8,131 nucleotides of DNA from an uncultured Clostridia bacterium (GTDB taxonomy: Bacteria > Bacillota > Clostridia > Monoglobales > Firm-18): the NCBI GenBank assembly GCA_937914775.1, contig CALDNB010000110.1, forward strand, positions 1 to 8,131, written 5' to 3'. This document shows, in pieces, positions 6,467 to 8,131 of this stretch (positions are counted from its first letter, which is position 1; the number at the start of each line of letters is the position of its first letter). Both the position numbers and the translations under genes were made by a program. The notes under the pieces were generated by a model. The model was not told the origin of the DNA. It did not search any database and was given only the letters and a program-made list of their open reading frames with translations.

Positions 6467-6697
6467 ATGGAATTTGAAACAATAAAAAATGCTCTTGTTG
6501 AGCAGTTTGGAGTAAAAGAATCTGATATTACATTAGATACTTCTTTAATTGAAGATTTAGGTGCGGATTCTCTTGATTTGGTTGAACTTATAATGGCAAT
6601 GGAGCAGGAATTTGATATTGAAATTCCCGATGAAGACGTTGAAGGTATTTCAACTGTTGGCGATGCTGTAAACTACGTTAAGGAGAAATTGCAATAA
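6467..6697 (+). CDS. acpP: Acyl carrier protein AcpP
   Basis: A 76-residue acyl carrier protein, the cytosolic carrier that holds growing fatty acids on a phosphopantetheine arm and feeds PlsX. The GADSLDLVEL motif places the modified serine at residue 35. The protein is strongly acidic and four-helical, with the usual helix II-III region (DIEIPDEDVEGISTVGDAVNYV). The length is standard. The ATG at 6467 is set by GGAGGT at 6455-6460, 6 bases away. It has its own predicted promoter, as fits a very abundant protein. The position between plsX and rnc is the common bacterial order, though fabD and fabG, which sit between plsX and acpP in Bacillus, are missing here. Confidence 0.98.
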   Translation: MEFETIKNALVEQFGVKESDITLDTSLIEDLGADSLDLVELIMAMEQEFDIEIPDEDVEGISTVGDAVNYVKEKLQ

Positions 6698-6703
6698 TAT
6701 AAT

Positions 6704-7384
6704 ATGATTGGTTTAAATATTAATTACCAATTTAATAATGAAAACTTACTTATAACTGCACTTACTCACAGTTCCTATGCAAATGAGCACAAAGTGGATA
6801 GTTATGAACGTCTTGAGTTTTTGGGAGACAGTATTTTGTCCTATATTGTAAGCGACTACATATATAATAATTTTACTGAACTTCCCGAGGGAGGGCTTTC
6901 AAAACTTCGTTCTGCTATTGTTTGCGAGAGGTCTTTGGAGCAAGTTGCAAACAAACTTGAATTTGGAAAATATTTAAGACTTAGTAAGGGAGAAGATATG
7001 ACGGGCGGAAGAACACGCCCGTCTATTTTGGCTGATGTATTTGAATCTGTTCTTGCGGCTATTTATTTAGACGGCGGAATGGACCCTGCAAGAAAATTCG
7101 TATTCGATTTTCTTGGAGAAAATATTGAAAATGCAAGAAAAGGTAAAGTTATATTTGAAGACTACAAAACTAAACTTCAGGAATTAGTTCAGCAAAAAGA
7201 CAGTCACGCGACTTATGTGGGGGTAAGTGAATCAGGACCTGAACACAACAAAGTTTTTGTTGCGGCAGTTCATATTGACGGCAAGTTCTTGGCTGACGGT
7301 AAAGGAAGAAGCAAAAAAGATGCAGAGCAAAATGCCGCTAAAAACGCTCTTATGTTGCTTTTAAGAAACAATGGGGAAATATAA
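6704..7384 (+). CDS. rnc: Ribonuclease III
   Basis: A 226-residue RNase III, which cuts double-stranded RNA in rRNA precursor processing and mRNA turnover. The nuclease domain (about 1-147) has the signature ERLEFLGDS at 35-43 with metal-binding E38 and D42, and the second pair D111 and E114 in ILADVFESVLAAIYLDGG. The double-stranded RNA-binding domain covers about 152-222 (DYKTKLQELVQQ ... GRSKKDAEQNAAKNAL). The ATG is 6 bases after the acpP stop. The nearest good binding site, AAGGAG at 6680-6685, lies inside acpP and 18 bases from the ATG, so initiation probably relies on ribosomes terminating at acpP. The 3' end overlaps the next gene by 14 bases. Confidence 0.97.
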   Translation: MIGLNINYQFNNENLLITALTHSSYANEHKVDSYERLEFLGDSILSYIVSDYIYNNFTELPEGGLSKLRSAIVCERSLEQVANKLEFGKYLRLSKGEDMTGGRTRPSILADVFESVLAAIYLDGGMDPARKFVFDFLGENIENARKGKVIFEDYKTKLQELVQQKDSHATYVGVSESGPEHNKVFVAAVHIDGKFLADGKGRSKKDAEQNAAKNALMLLLRNNGEI

Positions 7385-8131
7385 AATAATCCCAATTTTT
7401 GTTCCTCATAAAGGGTGCCCCCATCAATGTTCCTTTTGTAATCAAAAGCATATTACGGGACAAGTCGAAGATGTAACCCCAAAAGTGGCTGAGGAAACAG
7501 TATTAAAATATTTATCTACCATTGACAGTACTAAAAACTTTGTGGAAATCGCTTTTTACGGCGGAAGTTTTACTGCAATTGATTTTGACTTGCAGTGCAG
7601 TCTTTTGGAAGTGGCTAAAAAGTACAAAGACAAAGGGCTTGTTCACGGAATAAGGCTTTCCACAAGACCTGATGCAATAACAGACACAATCCTTGAAAAT
7701 CTGCTTAATTACGGTGTTACGGACATTGAACTTGGGGTTCAGTCTATGTGCGAGGATGTGCTTATTAAGAATAACAGAGGACACAGTGCAAAACAGGTTG
7801 CAGATGCAGTTTCGTTAATAAGGAAGTATCCCTTTAATTTAGGACTTCAGATGATGGTGGGTTTAATTGGAGACAGCAAGGAAAAATCGATTTATACAGC
7901 AAGTGAAATCGCAGCATTAAATCCTGATTTTGTAAGAATTTATCCTACTTTGGTTTTTAACAATACCCCTATGGCGGAGTTGTATAAATCAGGAGAATTT
8001 GTGCCCTTAACTGTTGAACAGGCAGTAGATATATGTAAAGATGTAAAAGACATTTTTGATAAAAATAACATTAAAATTATAAGAATAGGACTTTTGGTAA
8101 CGGAAGACGAAGCAAAGGAAAACCTCCTTGG
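7371..8131 (+). CDS. Elp3-like radical SAM protein (3' end beyond window)
   Basis: An open frame of 253 codons running off the window. The ATG at 7371 lies inside rnc. The first residues contain the 4Fe-4S motif C16-x3-C20-x2-C23 (CPHQCSFCNQKHITG). YGGSFTAI (63-70), LSTRPDAI (96-103), ELGVQS (120-125) and a later RIYPTLVFNNTPMAELYKSGE segment follow, as in the Elp3-type (COG1243-like) radical SAM family. Clostridial genomes often carry such a gene between rnc and smc, annotated as a radical SAM or Elp3-like protein. Elongator Elp3 modifies wobble uridines in tRNA, but whether this bacterial paralog does is not known to me. The acetyltransferase domain of true Elp3 would lie beyond the window, so its presence cannot be judged. 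The exact start is supported by family-like residues right after it. Confidence 0.9.
   Translation, partial: MGKYKIIPIFVPHKGCPHQCSFCNQKHITGQVEDVTPKVAEETVLKYLSTIDSTKNFVEIAFYGGSFTAIDFDLQCSLLEVAKKYKDKGLVHGIRLSTRPDAITDTILENLLNYGVTDIELGVQSMCEDVLIKNNRGHSAKQVADAVSLIRKYPFNLGLQMMVGLIGDSKEKSIYTASEIAALNPDFVRIYPTLVFNNTPMAELYKSGEFVPLTVEQAVDICKDVKDIFDKNNIKIIRIGLLVTEDEAKENLL

Noticed and set aside
7512..7784. Minus-strand 90-codon frame near the right end
   Set aside because: Lies antisense to the intact radical SAM frame, which carries the family motifs.

Overview
The window looks like AT-rich chromosomal DNA of an anaerobic Firmicute, most likely a gut or rumen Clostridia member. The evidence is the gene content and order, the strong AGGAGG-type ribosome binding sites, and protein sequences of clostridial type. 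All genes are on the plus strand and tightly packed. Most joints are overlaps or gaps under 12 bases, and no spacer exceeds 70 bases apart from the anomalous first ~105 bases. Those bases are not bacterial: they read, on the minus strand, as a ruminant tRNA-derived SINE next to a mammalian LINE-1 ORF2 fragment. The contig therefore appears to start with host DNA joined to a bacterial gene, which also suggests that the sample came from a cow, sheep or goat.

Layout. Positions 1 to about 105 hold the host retroelement chimera. Positions 109-408 encode the C-terminal quarter of a cysteine desulfurase, cut at the junction. It overlaps thiI (405-1571, tRNA 4-thiouridine/thiamine sulfur transfer), which overlaps a stand-alone CinA C-terminal/PncC-type NMN amidase (about 1552-2022). 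A good sigma-A promoter overlaps the cinA stop and precedes recA (2070-3119). Then come recX (3109-3573), rimO (3570-4883), pgsA (4886-5425) and plsX (5436-6398). A second clear promoter lies in the 68-base gap before acpP (6467-6697), followed by rnc (6704-7384) and an Elp3-like radical SAM gene (7371 onward) that runs off the end. smc would be the usual next gene.

How the genes fit together. The cysteine desulfurase and ThiI form a sulfur relay for tRNA thiolation. RecA and its regulator RecX are translationally overlapped. RimO methylthiolates ribosomal protein S12. PgsA, PlsX and AcpP supply phospholipid synthesis. RNase III and the Elp3-like enzyme act on RNA. The window joins two classic clostridial synteny blocks (cinA-recA-recX with rimO-pgsA, and plsX-acpP-rnc-radical SAM).

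I see no mobile element of bacterial origin, no CRISPR, no RNA gene, no convincing terminator, and no new multi-gene system. The most striking observation is the ruminant repeat chimera at the left edge. Smaller points are an altered RecA L2 loop and the promoter architecture.
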